This document shows positions 1 to 12,479 of a stretch of DNA of 64,000 bases, piece by piece (the stretch's first letter is position 1; every line of letters starts with the position of its first letter). The stretch is taken from positions 9,796,785 through 9,860,784 of the forward strand of contig JABAKD010000009.1 of assembly GCA_012845835.1 (NCBI GenBank), written 5' to 3'. The position numbers and the translations under genes are program-made. The notes under the pieces are model-generated. The model had not been told where the DNA came from, made no database searches, and was given only the letters and a program-made list of their open reading frames with translations. The stretch is from Undaria pinnatifida. Its lineage: Eukaryota; Sar; Phaeophyceae; Laminariales; Alariaceae.

Positions 1-293
1 GAATTTGCACATACGGCCCTTCAGGGTGGGCTAGTGTTATGTCCCCTCTACCCCGTTGGGCGTTATGGTGTATAGCAGTTGTCCCCTTTGTAGCGGGCAG
101 GCGTTATCGCCTGCCTCGACGAACGGCTTCGCCCCCTTTTCTGCCAGAAGGTATCCGGCGGACAGCAAGCAACAAATACAAGAGATGTACCAAATGGCAC
201 CGTTGGGACAGGTCTAGAACTTGTGATATTGCCTTCGTGGCTCGACGGCTAGTGAAACTTCTACGGTCCTCGGTGCCACACTTTTGCCAGAAT
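1..293. other. Unassigned; one short hairpin
   Basis: No gene or repeat recognised. Positions 96-115 form a perfect 8-bp stem (GGCAGGCG) with a TTAT loop. Its meaning is unknown. Confidence 0.3.
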
Positions 294-530
294 ATATTAT
301 AAAAATTAAAATACACTCCAGCTGTGAGATCGAAGATTTCGTCGAAACTCATCTTTGCAAGCTGTGTGTGATACTCCGATCGCGCGCATTACGAGTTGTG
401 TGTCCTCATTAAGGATATAGGTCGGCGACTCCCCTTGCAACTGCAGTGTAGCTATCAGGGTCGACAGGGTGATGTTAGTCAGTCTGTGCGCGGAAACTAT
501 AAAACCCGTTTCTGAGGGGGACAAAATCTG
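294..530 (-). repeat. Dispersed repeat family G, near full copy
   Basis: About 237 bp, nearly identical to 48949-49184 (same strand) and to the plus-strand copy around 42540-42730. On the minus strand it reads HTACKDEF in one frame and MSFDEIFDLTAGVYF in another; the second peptide recurs in other copies. Confidence 0.75.
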
Positions 531-735
531 ACAGCTGTGAAGGGAAATGCAACCTTTGATCAAGTGAATCTTGTAAGTCGAATAACCGGTGAGGGGCAGC
601 TCAATATGTGCCTGGAAACTATACATTATTTCGAGGGGATAAATGTGACATTTTTGGAAATAATACATCAGTTTATCATGTATATCCTGGGGTAATTCGT
701 ACAATCAGTGAGTAAAGAGAGGGTGGAGTGTTCGA

Positions 736-832
736 GGGGGTGGGGTTGGGATGGGTTGGGGGGGGAGGGTGGGGGGTGGGGGCGGGGGGGGGGGGGGCGG
801 GGGGGGGGGGGCGGGGGCGGGGGGGGGGGGGG
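736..832 (+). repeat. Extreme G-run
   Basis: Almost pure G on the plus strand with scattered A, T and C. It contains many runs of four or more G and is a plausible G-quadruplex region. Confidence 0.8.
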
Positions 833-835
833 AAC

Positions 836-1600
836 GGCTTTAGGTGAGGGGTTTGTTATACGTGTGGTGCTAGGATATATATCGCCAGAGCTTCGTTCGC
901 ACCCCAGTCTTTTGCCTCGTGGGACTTCTGGTCAGGCCATGGCGGTTTCGCGTGGCTCCTGCCGCGGGCGAACCCTACGACATCCACCTACGCTCCACCC
1001 CGTGAGTCCCAAGTCATCCCATGTGCACCCATACCCTCGTGGGCCTCAAGCCTATGAAGAAACACTTCCAGCGCCAATCAGTTGCTGTAAACCTCGTTCC
1101 AAGTGGGCCGTTCGGTGTTGCTGCACGAGAAAAACTACATTGGGACATATTCTTCCTCTTCCAAAAATTACGTTTAGGGTGGGAACGCTAGGAATACGCT
1201 AGGAATCTATTCGATTTGATAACCAATCAACAGCAAGCAAATTTACCTGTCGTTCCAGGTTCCAAGCGTTCCAATGCCTTTTGGGGGGAGTTAAGGCCAC
1301 GGGGGATTGCACAGGAACAGTTTGAGTAGGAGCTCGTATGGAGGCATTTCGCGTTCATATAAAACCACTTGAAAAAGAGTACGTATGGCATCTGCGAACA
1401 AGATCCTTATTTCGATTTTTTTAGAAAAAATGCAACAATGACCCAATAATACAAAGCTTTTCAGGTGTTTTCAAGTCCTTTTTTGGACTCCACAATTAAC
1501 CACCCCTTTTTGGAGTGTCCCTCTCCTTTTCTCCCAAGCCCCCACATATTCCCCGCATATTACAGTGTTATGTCACCCGCCTGGTGAGCAGCAAGCTTTT
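836..1600. other. Unassigned GC-rich segment
   Basis: The stretch 880-1010 ends in a donor-like CCCC|GTGAGT and is open in two frames, but no protein family is recognisable and no good acceptor precedes it. The remainder shows nothing. Confidence 0.3.
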
Positions 1601-1920
1601 GGTGAAGACCGTTTTTTCATCGGTGATGTGCCCTTTGTATTAGGCTCCTGCGCGTGAATTGAAATATTTCAGCGATTTCGGTAGCTTTTGGTGTTGCTGC
1701 TCGCAAGTTCGAACTAATCTCGTGCGTCGCTTCTGGCTGCCTATATCTCCGACTGCTGGCTGGCGCACCCATGTCGTCATACACCCCACCAAGACGTTTT
1801 ACTTTACAGATTCTAAATTCTATATAGCCGCCCCCCTTCCCCCTCGGCCGGCCCAAAATAGTACAAAAGGAGTGGGGGTCTGGGATTGTTTTCGCTATCC
1901 TCGACGATAACGCCTTCCAT

Positions 1921-2060
1921 TGCTCTAGACATAATTAAATAATCATGATTATGAATCATGATATTAATCAATCGACTTTTATTTATTCTTGATTTAATCA
2001 CGACCAGTTGATTAAAATAAAAAATCATGATTAATTGATTAATTGCTTGATTAATTACGC
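1921..2060. repeat. AT-rich palindromic block
   Basis: Repeated TAATCATGATTA-like and GATTAAT-like words in both orientations make short inverted repeats in otherwise mixed-composition DNA. No gene is seen here. Confidence 0.6.
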
Positions 2061-2572
2061 CGAAAACACCCGGAATAATCAAATCAAGGCCGTTTTTCAA
2101 TAATTAACCAACCATACACCCACCCTTACCCTTTGCGGGGCTCGAGGTGTGCTCTCGAGGTCGGCAGCGGTAGTACGTATTGCATTTACCTGCAAATCTG
2201 ACAAATCTCGCACGTACATGAGTGCATTTAAACGCCTGGTCGAGATTCTAAAACTACGTTTTTGTTCACGCCATTCTCTGCCAAAAAAAAAAATACCCGG
2301 TACAGCAAGGCAGCAGAGTACTTCGCGTCTCCGTGCTTTGTGCCGTGCTTGGCTCAATTTGATCCCATCTGCAGACCGACGAGAGGGTAAAATCGTAATC
2401 GTGATTTCTTGGTGACTTTCGGAGCAAAAATCAAAAACCATGCCAGCGTACTAACTCCTGCCTACTCCATTTATTGTCTAGGATAAAGTATACGAATAAT
2501 CGGGGAATTTGTGGAGATATGTGCTGGGCGCTCCCTGCTCCTCCCCTCTTGTCTGTGAGGCAGGAAACCTAC

Positions 2573-3473
2573 CATTGTTTGTGGGGAGGCTTTCTTCGAA
2601 GCGATATTCAAGGGCGAGACAGCACGGAGACTACCAGCTGCTACATGAGAAAATATAGCCACGAAGACGATCGAGGCTCGGGCAATCGTGGTGCTGCTTG
2701 TCGTTGTCGTATGCGGCAGCGTACTGTCTGGTGTATACCGTTCAGGGTCAGGTCAGGGCTCATTTTCAGCAAACAAAAATCACAACAGCTACACCACGCG
2801 TTTGTTAAAATAGCACGGCCTCCAAGCACAAAGAGCGAGAGATAGGGAGCAAGGTGCGCCCTGCCTTGGTATGGACTTCCTGCATGGTATCTTACGCACC
2901 TCATAGCTCCTGAGGCCATGTGCGGCGAGAGGCCGTCCTCGTCCAGGTCGCGGAGATGGCGATGCATGTCGTGCCCGATATTCTCCAACATCTGGAAAAG
3001 TACCAACAAATTGGAGGTGCGGAGGGGAGAAATATGACGAACGCATTTCACATTTCATTCGCGTTTGTATCAGCTGCATTTTTCACTCATTATGGCATAT
3101 TGCACCAACCCATGGCAGCAATAAAAACAACCCATGCCACAACTCCATCAGGAATGTGTTGTGCACGAAGGGTATCCTGGGCGTGCCGTCGACCCCCGCG
3201 TGGCGCCCAGCGCACCCGCCCGCCCGCCCCCGCGCTGCCTTTTGATTGAAAAACGACTATAATCTCATCAATCCCTCCGAAGAATGCATGAGAACAAAAA
3301 CAAAAATTAAGGCTTTCACCCAAAATTCATGCAGAAATCAGTAGGACTACCACTGCTGCTTTCACCTCAGTGTGAGCCCTCTTGCGTTCCTCAATATCCT
3401 CACGCGTAGTGGCGATCGCCCCCGGCGCTAGCGCGAGAAAGGCTGCGCACGTGGCCGCCACAAATGTCCTCAT
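2573..3473 (-). CDS. Putative secreted or ER-targeted protein, 5' part only
   Basis: Not recognised. Exon 1 (3473 to 3366) starts MRTFVAATCAAFLALAPGAI, which reads as a signal peptide, then TTREDIEERKRAHTE, and ends phase 0 at GAG|GTGAAA. Exon 2 (2991 to 2900) follows a strong pyrimidine tract with TTTTCCAG and encodes MLENIGHDMHRHLRDLDEDG onward to AMR, ending at GAG|GTGCGTAAG. A third exon (2630 to 2573, SLRAVSPLNIASKKASPQTM, donor GTAGGT) fits the phase but has a weak acceptor. No 3' end was found. Coding character is suggested only by splice signals and composition. Confidence 0.4.
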
Positions 3474-3479
3474 ACTTGG

Positions 3480-5680
3480 AGCTTGGTGTGCTTTTACGTC
3501 TCTGCGCGTTTCCTGTCTCCTAGGGTTTCTGCTCTGTCGCATCCAGGTGTGTTGTCGTGGGGTTATCGGCCTATATGAGGTGGGACCTGCCCACAGCTTC
3601 GGCACTTCAGCATGCGCGCAAAGAATTTTCTGCGGAACTAGCAGACCGGTCCAGCCTTCAGCCTCGGATCCCAGTATTATAACGATAAAGAGGCGAGTAA
3701 CAACCGGGAGCAATATCATTATATCCCCGGAGAATACTCCTATAGCCTGCGCCTGCCATACACAGCAGCACCTGCTGTAGTTCCTTCCCTAGGGACTAGC
3801 TGACCCCGCGAAGACCGGAAAAATCAACACCGGTGAGCCCTCTATGCACCTCACGTGCTGCCTCTGTGCGTGGAACAGTGAAAACCTTTTCATGGGGGTT
3901 ACAGACGTACTCGTCGTTCGTACGAAGAACTTTTTTTGTTTTGTGTGGATAAATTTGTAAATTTCTCATTTTTCGTGGTACTATAAACGGGGTACTCTGC
4001 TGTTACCCCCAGCGCAAGAAGACCCGACCAGAGAGAGGGTCAACACTGACTCTGATGCTGCTGCTGTGACTTTCACGTATCGTATTATTTGTGCTGCTGT
4101 TTGTTGTTGCTGCTGTATCAGCTGCTGCATGTCGATCTCTTTGGCAACGTTAGTATTTGTCGTTTGTTTCGAGCTTACTGCCGTATTTCTCATCTATGGT
4201 AACATGTACATGTGCCGCCCTCACTTGCGGCTGGGTTGTGGGTGCGAGTTTTGGAGACTTCGCTTCTTCCTGTCCCCTCTCAGTTTCTGTACGTGCCCGT
4301 ATATCGCTGGTCGCCGTATTGTTCTTCTGCGTCCTTCTTTGTGTATATATAGTCTATACGAAGTCATTTTATATTTTCTTCAAAATCAAATAACAATGTC
4401 ACGCGTGTTTCTCTCCCCTTTCCCAAAGACCCATACATCCAGCAAAGCTAAACACCAGCAAAGCTAAACACGATACAACCCGCCGCCCCCCCCCTCCCAG
4501 TCGCGCTCTCTCAGCGCACAGAGTACGTGTTAAATGACTATTAGCACCAAGACTGTTGATATTATTAATTGTTGGTGTAAATACTGTACTGGTAGTAGTT
4601 AGACGGCCTCATGTGACTAACCAATAGTCACACCGCCGCTGCTGTCTCTGTTTGTTTACTGGTTCATGTGTTACTACTCCCTCGGCCCGGTGGTCAGCTT
4701 TTCAAGACAGAGGAACAAACCCAGGAAGAGCGGGATCGCGGAGGGTTTTTTGCCTTCTGCTGCTGCCGCTGCTATTGTTGCTGTTGCTGCTGCTGCTGCT
4801 GCTGTTCCCGAGCTGCTCGTTGCTGCTGCTCCCAAGGTGCTTGCAGAGTTTGCTTGAGCGTCTCGCCCGCGGCCGTCTTAGATGGCAAGCGGCCATGGCA
4901 GCCACTTCCGGGGAATGGCAGAGGAAAAGGCAGGTCCCGTGCCCCGCCCGCGCTCTACCATAAACAATGTGCGTATATATTCGCGTGTGCGAGAACGTGA
5001 TGGTCGGTCATGTCGAGCCCTTCGGTGACGAGAAAAGCTGAGAAAGCTATATAATCGGCTCCTCTCGTGTGATACATGGGAACTACTCTTACCCGGTACG
5101 AAGTACTGGTACCGATAAATGTCCGCGATTGTTCTCTTTGGTACTGCTGTATTCGTTTGAGAACGTCGATCGGTGTGACTATCTTGCTTCGTTACGCACG
5201 TACTGCTGCTGTCCGTCGGTGGTCCATCTGTGACAGGGGTGCCAGGTGCCAGGCTATGATGCCGGGTACTCGTGCCAGGCACCAGCACTGCTGCTGCCTG
5301 TCGCGCTCGCAATTCGCAACTCTCAACAAAACGCGAAACCAGCGATGCCTTCGGGCAGGGTAGATCGTACGTTGCACTGGCATTGGTTCCACCGGTATGA
5401 TGCGTCGAGGTGTCGAGGCAAACATCAACTTTTCTTTTTCAACAGCAGCAGTAGGTTTGACTTCCTGCCCTGGCGTCCATGCCCGTCACCAAACTAATCA
5501 GTCGCACATCCAGCAGCCCAGCAGCAGCGCGGCAGCAGTTGCTTGTGCTGCTGTCGAGTAAATTATTTGGCGATCTCCGTGCCTCCTGGAGCAACAGCAC
5601 ACCAAGCTCTTAACAACTACAGCACCCTACGAAACTAAAATAGATGGTTTTGGAGCTGCTCAGCACATCCATACCTGGCA
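3480..5680. other. Gene-poor stretch with a short CTG run
   Basis: No supportable gene. A TGC/CTG trinucleotide run lies at about 4759-4806. The sequence just upstream of the minus-strand gene shows no clear TATA element. Confidence 0.4.
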
Positions 5681-5689
5681 TTATTTTGA

Positions 5690-5870
5690 CAAAGAACCTT
5701 CTAAATCTGAAATACGTCAGCTGTGAGTTCGATAAATTTAGGATCGACACTAATCTTGTTGCAAGCTGCGTGATACACCTGCCGCTCGTTTGTCCTACGG
5801 ATGTTGTCAAGGGTGAACAAACATCAACAGCAAACTATCTACTTGTACGAGGTATTGTAATGGGATAGTT
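5690..5870 (-). repeat. Dispersed repeat family G, divergent copy
   Basis: On the minus strand it reads TTSVGQTSGRCITQLAT, which matches the frame TTSVGPTSGRCISQLAK on the plus strand at 30820-30890. The two are copies of one family in opposite orientation. Confidence 0.6.
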
Positions 5871-6130
5871 TTGCGAATATATCCACGTGTACGTATGGAG
5901 GAGTTAAATTATTGCCTGGTATCTTTTTTTCATGATTGAAATTGTAGACTACCCCAAGGCGAGTACTGCGATTAACATAACCACCACCCACCACCACCAC
6001 CACCACCACCATCACATCAACGAAATATATCTACTCCAATAGACTATATAGCTTTCCACGTGGCAAGAGCGTACCAGGTAAAAACATTGAAGCCCACTTT
6101 AATACATCTTTCATTTGACAAGAGTACTAC

Positions 6131-6385
6131 ATCCCCGAGTGCACACTCGTAACCCCGAGTGCATACTCGTATTAATTCGTAGGGACTTTTTCTTGTGCAC
6201 AAGTTGACTTGCGGAAAGCGCGAAAGCGTGAGTTAGCAGCAACACTCGACGAAGAATCGACGAGCAGTGGGATTGCTGAACCCTATGCGCGATAAAAATT
6301 GAAGGCAAGAACCGGGGGGGAGAAGGGACGACACCCGTGACCACGGCTTGTCCAGAAGCTGGAAAGTAGAAGTGTAAAAAACACA
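6131..6385 (+). mobile_element. SINE family A, 5'-truncated copy
   Basis: Shares the whole body (GACTTGCGGAAAGCGCG through CGCGATAAAAATTGAAGGCA to GGCTTGTCCAGAAG) with the full element at 53084-53399. It lacks most of the tRNA-like head. Confidence 0.75.
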
Positions 6386-6389
6386 CGAC

Positions 6390-7870
6390 ACACACCGCCG
6401 CCAGTTTCAATATTTCCTCCATCCAGATCCCATCCGCAAGAAAATTATTATTCTTTTAGCAGTGCTCGTAAGTTTGAATTTTACCACAGATAGGAAGCAC
6501 CCGGTATATCACACCAGATATGATATGGGGTTGCTACTGCTATTAATACGTAGCTGTATCTCTGTCTCGTAGTTTGTGATCACAGCAAGGCACAGCTTGT
6601 CTCTCTAGGAAGCGTCGGCGCGGACATTGGTTGTCCTGGATGTAGATGGGTGGCAATGTCAGTTTAAATTGAAGAGCGCACACACTAGACCTCGCACCCG
6701 GTATATGCAAGTCTACGGGACCCAGACTGGGTTTCTCGTTTGGGTGAAGTGCGTTCTACACTTGAGCGTAACGGCTCCGGATTTCTTGTTTTTGCTTGAA
6801 GTCTCAGCCTGCTTTTCTTATTCCCCTGTTTCTTTTTATGTGGTCTATCCTATGTACGTGCAGCAGTTGTATTGTTTTCGTTGCAAGTCACTATTTCTAG
6901 GTACCTGGTAGTAGTTTATTGGCTGGCGCGTACGCTGGAAGGACGAATTATGCAATGGCGAAATTGTCGCTCACCAGATGTTGAGATGCCGCTCACCGCG
7001 CGCTAAAGGAGTTGACATTGCCGCTCACTCTGCCTTACTTATGTCTATGCGATGGTAGTATTTTTTGTCGTCGCTTTCCAACTCACGTTGCGCTTTGCAA
7101 AACGCCGGAGCGGTAATTACCGTATGCTCTGGCACAGGTACCACCATACGTAGTCACTTATGCAACCCCCCCCGAAGATTCCAGGCCCTTGCCACGCTAA
7201 AACACTAACGTCTGCCATGTTCATCTGGAAGCTTTGTTTCTATCTAGCCGATTCCCTTAACGGCAATACACCGCTCGTAGCATTGCGCACTGGTTGGTTT
7301 TCGATATCACGATAAAAAGACACGCGACAAACTTTGGTAACTGGCCACAATCCTACTACCCGCGCCGGTAATCGGGGCTATAGGGCCAATGAGGAGGAGT
7401 TAGTAACAGCAGTAGTGTTGTGGGCGAACGGTATCCTCTAGGTGATGTGATAATTTTGGGCTTGAGTGTGATGCTGTTTTCAGGCGCACCCCTGTAGGGG
7501 GTGTGGTATTGCACCTCTGTAGGGGGTGTGGTATTCAACGCACCCCCGGTGATAACGTGACGGTCTACAAACGAACCAAAAAAATACAACACCGGGTGTG
7601 CTCTTGCGGGGGGTGGGGGGGGTGTTATATAAGGGGGGCGTGCTTTCTTCCGTCCTATACGGTACGCGTATATATACCTGTAATAGTTTGTTTGACCTTG
7701 TTCGCGTTCTTGCCCCAGCACCAACCAGCCCATGCCGCCTTTTATATACTTTCTTGGCATTTATTTAGATTTTGTTTACGTTTGGACATGGTTGTGGTTG
7801 GCATTGGACGTCCTGACTTTTGGTTCCAGCTGAGCATTGCATTGTCGATCCTCGAGCATTATTGGTACAG
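6390..7870. other. Unassigned intergenic DNA
   Basis: No gene, RNA or strong repeat recognised. A short duplicated phrase (CTGTAGGGGGTGTGGTATT) occurs twice at about 7490-7535. Confidence 0.3.
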
Positions 7871-7877
7871 ATAGTGG

Positions 7878-8117
7878 GTACCCCGATTTAAGAGCACCCG
7901 GGTTAACCCCGTTAGAACCCCGAAAACCCTCCCTATATTAATTCCAAGTAGTTTTGTCCCGTAAAACAGGTTTCCAGTTGTAAAGGCGTTTAAAGAGCGG
8001 CCAACTCGGCATGTCCCGCCACACTAGAGGCTATGTACTCCCTGCTACAGATAAGATGGCTTTGTAGTCAAGATCGCATGTTTCGGCTTGTCACCGGGCG
8101 CTCTTAAATCGAGGTAC
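7878..8117. mobile_element. MITE-like element with 24-bp terminal inverted repeats
   Basis: The left end GTACCCCGATTTAAGAGCAC and the right end (reverse complement GTACCTCGATTTAAGAGCGC) match at about 22 of 24 bases. The interior carries one family D repeat at about 7905-7990 and no coding frame, so this is a non-autonomous element. A related end sequence (GTAACCCGAAGTAAGAGCGC) lies at about 11707. Confidence 0.65.
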
Positions 8118-8119
8118 TG

Positions 8120-9290
8120 ACTGTGTTAGTCTACTCGTATAGACGCTCTGTGCATTCTGATATGTCAAGGCGTTTTGAACACCGGCAGTAGACAGAGTAG
8201 CTGACTTGGTTTGCAGTTTGAGAAATAAGAAGCTTGGGGACGGACGTGAAGCGCAGCACGCTCGCCCGCACGCACGCACCACTTGACCACATTGCACATA
8301 CTGCATATTGTAGCGCGTACCGCCTATCGCAGATCATGTTATATTTTCTTGTATATTTGTGCGTTGGCACTGCTGTTCTGAGTTTAAAATGCAGAACGAC
8401 AGTAGGACATCACGGCTACTACAGCCTCTGCTCCGAACTATGCCAAGATTACTCCGGAGTACTACATGTCAGCTGCTACTCGTAAATATTCGAATTATTC
8501 TACCAGAGGTACCCATCTGTTGCAGTATGCCAAAATCGCGTCAAGACGAAAAGACGCCCAGGCGCCTTCGCATATCACAGCCAATCCGACTTGACCTGCC
8601 TTTCGTGACCGCGGGCTAAATTATGGAAATAACGTAGCTACGAATGTGGGATAAAAGCAACAACAGCGTATTGCCGAAGATTCACTTTACGCACTGGTGC
8701 CTGCCAGACTTGTCATTTTATAATACCCAGGCTGCTCTTGCGCGTGTCGTACGTAAGAAGCGCTTACTTACGCGCTACGATGTTACTACTTCATTTACAT
8801 CAACCAAGTGAGGGTTGATTATAGCCGAATCCTTATTTTTTTCCAAAGGTTTCTAAAATTTTTTTTTTTGGAAGTTTGTATCGAATTACGGAGACTTTCT
8901 GTTACGAAAAAGGGTGGAATTTGCACAGGTGCAAACAACATGGAGAGCTTAATTTTTCCAAATTTCTTAATTCTGTGGCGTTTATGTGGAAATCAAGAAA
9001 GAAACAACCGTGGAGATTATGAAAGCTTTCGGCAAAGGTGGTTTTGATGCAGGAATGGCCCGAACACCCCGCTCGGCTCGCGCTTGGCAGCTTGATTCCA
9101 CGCTGGCCTGGTCCCACCCTGGCTTGAGCGCTGCGAACCGAACCAAGATTTCTCATTCCTGGTACAGCGGTGTACGCACGTGACAAGCCAACCAAGACGT
9201 GTCTTACCGCTAAACTGGTCGTATTTTTTACTGCTGTGAAGCGAGAAAATGATCCCGTACTATTTCCAACTAATGTAACCTTTCTTTTCT
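8120..9290. other. Unassigned intergenic DNA
   Basis: No convincing exon, RNA gene or repeat family was recognised here. Confidence 0.3.
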
Positions 9291-9294
9291 TGTG

Positions 9295-9885
9295 ATGAGC
9301 TGGTTTTACCTGGTCTTATCTCCCGAAAAGGTCGTCGACCACCGGGTGGGCACAGCACTACTGCTGTAGCAGGTACATATTTTGCCTCTACCCGTGGGTC
9401 CACTACCTGTTTTTTTTTTCGTTACAAATTGAGTTTCTTGGTCTTATCTCCCTAGCAGTCGTAAACTGGATGGTCTTGAGATGGGTACAGCACTGCACAT
9501 AGTTTGCCTCTACAACGGTCCCTTTTTTTTATTCGTTACAAACTGAGTTTCTTGGTCTTAGCTCCCTAAAAGTCGTAAACCGGATGGTCTTAACTTATAA
9601 CTGGAAATCGTTTTTGGGGACAGAGTTACTTGAAGTTGGTATAGGGAGGGATTTTGGGGCTCCAAAGGAAGGGGTCAAAATGGAAACAGCACTACTGCTG
9701 TACCAGGTACTACTGCTGTATATATTTTGCCTCTGAATACAACGATCCACCACCTTTTTCTCGTAACAGGCTAATTTACCTGGTCTTATCTCCCGACTAG
9801 TCTCGAAGCGGATGGTCTTACGATGGGTACATCACTACTCTGTATAAAGGTATAACTTCCCTCTACAACGGTCCATTTTGGCCCG
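9295..9885 (+). repeat. Imperfect ~130-bp tandem repeat, about four units
   Basis: Units share 'CTGGTCTTATCTCCC', a 'GGATGGTCTT' block, 'GGGTACAGCACTACTGCTGT' variants, 'TTTGCCTCTACAACGGTCC' and a TTCGTTAC.AA..TGAGTTT link. The third unit is interrupted at about 9590-9670 by a family D repeat. Confidence 0.7.
9590..9670 (-). repeat. Family D short repeat
   Basis: About 80 bp: TAACTGGAAA, GTTACTTGAAGTTGGTATAG, GGAGGGATTTTGGGGCTC. Other copies are at 7905-7990, 32475-32545, 32546-32630, 41462-41550 and 63615-63705. Confidence 0.65.
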
Positions 9886-10374
9886 CAGGTCCCACGCAGT
9901 CGATCACACTTGGAATTCTAAGCAGTTGTTTGTTGCGAGTTGTTGATTTTAGTGTTTTTTTTCTCGGATCAGGGTACAAACGGGCCCTGGCGGCGCCTAC
10001 TTATTTATATACCCAGGGTCAGCACGTTCTGGGTATCGTTGCGTGGAAATACTTACGAACGGTACTCGTATCGACAGCGACAACGGCGACAAATAACAAA
10101 CGCCGAAAAAGAATTGAAAGAAGACAAAGCGAGTGGAGCAGGGAAGCCTCGCATAGGGGGGTTGGCTATAATGAGTTTTTGTGTCAACGAAGGGACGCGA
10201 TGTTTATGTCAACATCAGCAACAGCATTATTAGTACTGTTCAACACAACATCCAGTAAGAGCAACAACAGCATTGGAAAACAGCAACACACCGCCGTAGG
10301 CAACCGCTCTCGATACATCGCCGCCCGAATACAGCCGGGCAACTACTGGCTTTTATGTGCCTGGTACGGAGTAG

Positions 10375-10567
10375 TGGTCCCTCTATAGTGCATATATCGG
10401 CACTATTCTTAGTGCATATATCGGCACTATAGAGCGAAATGCCGGCACTATAGCGGCAACCGGCACTAGTCCGCACACAGCTACTACTTGCTATTCCCAC
10501 CTGTGCCAAGCGATTTCACAGGCACTGTAGCGGGCAACCGGCACTACTCAAGCGGCTCTATTCAAGT
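10375..10567 (+). mobile_element. MITE family E copy
   Basis: Ends are GGTCCCTCTATAGTGC and TAGAGGGACC, inverted at 10 bp. The interior is rich in CGGCACTA words in both orientations. The minus-strand copy at 57567-57755 shares AAGCGATTTCACAGGCACTG and CGGCACTACTCAAGCGG. No coding frame. Confidence 0.7.
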
Positions 10568-10569
10568 AG

Positions 10570-10763
10570 AGGGACCTGTACTGCTTGTATCACATTCTGT
10601 ACAAGGAGCATGCAAGGAGTATTCAACGTATTTGTCACCAGGTATGTTCCGAGACCAGTTGACGAAGATAGACGCGGAGAAAGAAGCGTCAAGATTATCA
10701 CCGTTCGTTTTCTCTGTGTGCAACTACTCATGAAGTAAAACGTGCCGACTAGGTGTTGGTGTT

Positions 10764-10795
<32 letters not shown>

Positions 10796-11540
10796 GAAGA
10801 CTCTACGATTTTCAGGTAAACAGGATAGCACCCCGAACAAAACTCAGGCGTTGTGGGGTTCCGGGCTGATCCCATCGTAGCATGATGGCCATTACCTCGA
10901 CCCATTGCAATTTACGCTTGACTACTAATAGTGGGACTCCCAAAGGGTGCCAGATACTATGCTGATACTCCGTAAACAACACTGCTGCAGACAGCCAGAG
11001 GCCTGCTGCGCGTGCGAGTTGAACATTGTCATCATCATCTTACTGCATGGTGCCCTTGTGTACGCTCAATCAGTTCCAAGTACTTCACTGCTGATTACGC
11101 AATTACTAGTACAGTAATAGCAATATGCCGTCCATGCAGTGATGCACAGCTAGTACCCCGGCCGTGTGCAATCCACTCAAGCGTATCTTCACGGGGTCAC
11201 GGGTCATGGTCACGGGTAAGCACGGCTATAAGATCTTGTGAATTTGTACTTTTTCCACTTTTGGTCTGCGGTAGGTAGCCCACTTTTCGTGCGCAGTATC
11301 TAAAGTTTCTGTTGTTTTTTTTATGGCCAGTAGGTTAACATACCCGCCCTCCTATAGAAGTTACTGCACTGCATCCGCTTTTGTGGGGACATGATACTTG
11401 GAGTTTGAGCGGGATGTGTTTGGCAGTAGCGCATGGATCTAAAGCATGTGTTTTTAACTTTTGTGATATTGTGATATTAACGTGATATTTCAACATTTGA
11501 TTTTGTGGTATTAACATGTGATATTTTAGTAGCTGCTCAG
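10570..11540. other. Unassigned intergenic DNA with a GTT run
   Basis: A TTG/GTT trinucleotide run lies at 10762-10797. Around 11458-11525 there is a short local repeat of GTGATATT words. No gene recognised. Confidence 0.35.
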
Positions 11541-11544
11541 CAGG

Positions 11545-12125
11545 CGGTGCGACACGAGGCACAGCAAGGGTTCTGGTCTTGCTCGCGTCACGGATAAGGG
11601 GCAGGTAGCTTAGCCCTTTGACAGCTTAAAAAAACAGGCCTAAATGATTCCAACTATTAGTAGTTTGTCTCCACGTCGTGTATGTAATTCTCACATGGTC
11701 ACAGTGGGTAACCCGAAGTAAGAGCGCACCCCGAGATAAGCCGAAGGAAACGCTCTTAACTGCTGTACACCACTCTTTTCTGTAGTGGAAACACGTAGCT
11801 TTTTTTTGCATTGGCGAGACATGCCGATGTGACTGCTCTCAAGTCCCGAACGCTCTCATATCCTGGGCGCTTTTTTTCAGCATCTTTTTGAGTCCCGACT
11901 GCTCTCATATCGTGGGCGTTTTTTGATGCGGGGTACGAACTGTAACAGTATCATGTTATTGTCGGTAGCTTGGAAGGGGAATCGACACGAGACACAGCAA
12001 GGAAGCAGATTTTATTCGCGAGATACATGTAGGGGGCAGGTCTTAATCTATACGCTCAGAAAGGGGGCAGGTGTTGCTCGCGACACACAGACAAGGGGCA
12101 GGTCTTCAACGCGAGACAGGGAAAG
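11545..12125. repeat. Degenerate minisatellite (GGGGCAGGTCTT / CGCGACACACAG)
   Basis: Units of about 25-35 bp with 'AAGGGGGCAGGT' and 'CGCGAGACACAG' words, densest at 11970-12125. The same motif returns at 12995-13300. Sequence at about 11700-11910 contains inverted 'CCCGA..AAGAGCG' words related to the 7878-8117 element. Confidence 0.55.
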
Positions 12126-12179
12126 GTTTATCCTATTTTCTACATAAGCAGTAAGTGCCAAGGTTTTCCACTTTTCACC

Positions 12180-12460
12180 AGCAGCAGCAGCTTCACCCTT
12201 TTCAACGGTGGTGCTTTCCCGACATGCGGACAGCACGCTTAGAATTGGACTACGGTCGTATCATTGCTTTTGGAGATGCAATGTCCAGCACCTCCGGAAC
12301 GGCTACCGTTCACACAAATCTTGACGACAAGATGTGATTTTGCGATGGTAGGAACACGTTTTTACACTGCACTATCCTAGTGGGGACAATACGCTTAGAA
12401 CTGGACTATGCACATACCAGGCACGTCTTTTTAGGAGATTGAAAAGGGTTCACGCGCCAA
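12180..12460 (+). other. Unassigned; local duplication
   Basis: GGACAGCACGCTTAGAATTG (12227) recurs as GGACAATACGCTTAGAACTG (12386), followed by similar sequence for about 50 bp. The first copy keeps an open frame (LELDYGRIIAFGDAM), but no gene can be supported. Confidence 0.35.
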
Positions 12461-12479
12461 AGGGATCACCGATCCCAGC

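Noticed and set aside
708-1202. A 164-codon plus-strand frame as a gene
   Set aside because: Its first third is the G-run and the remainder resembles no known protein; no acceptor or promoter support.
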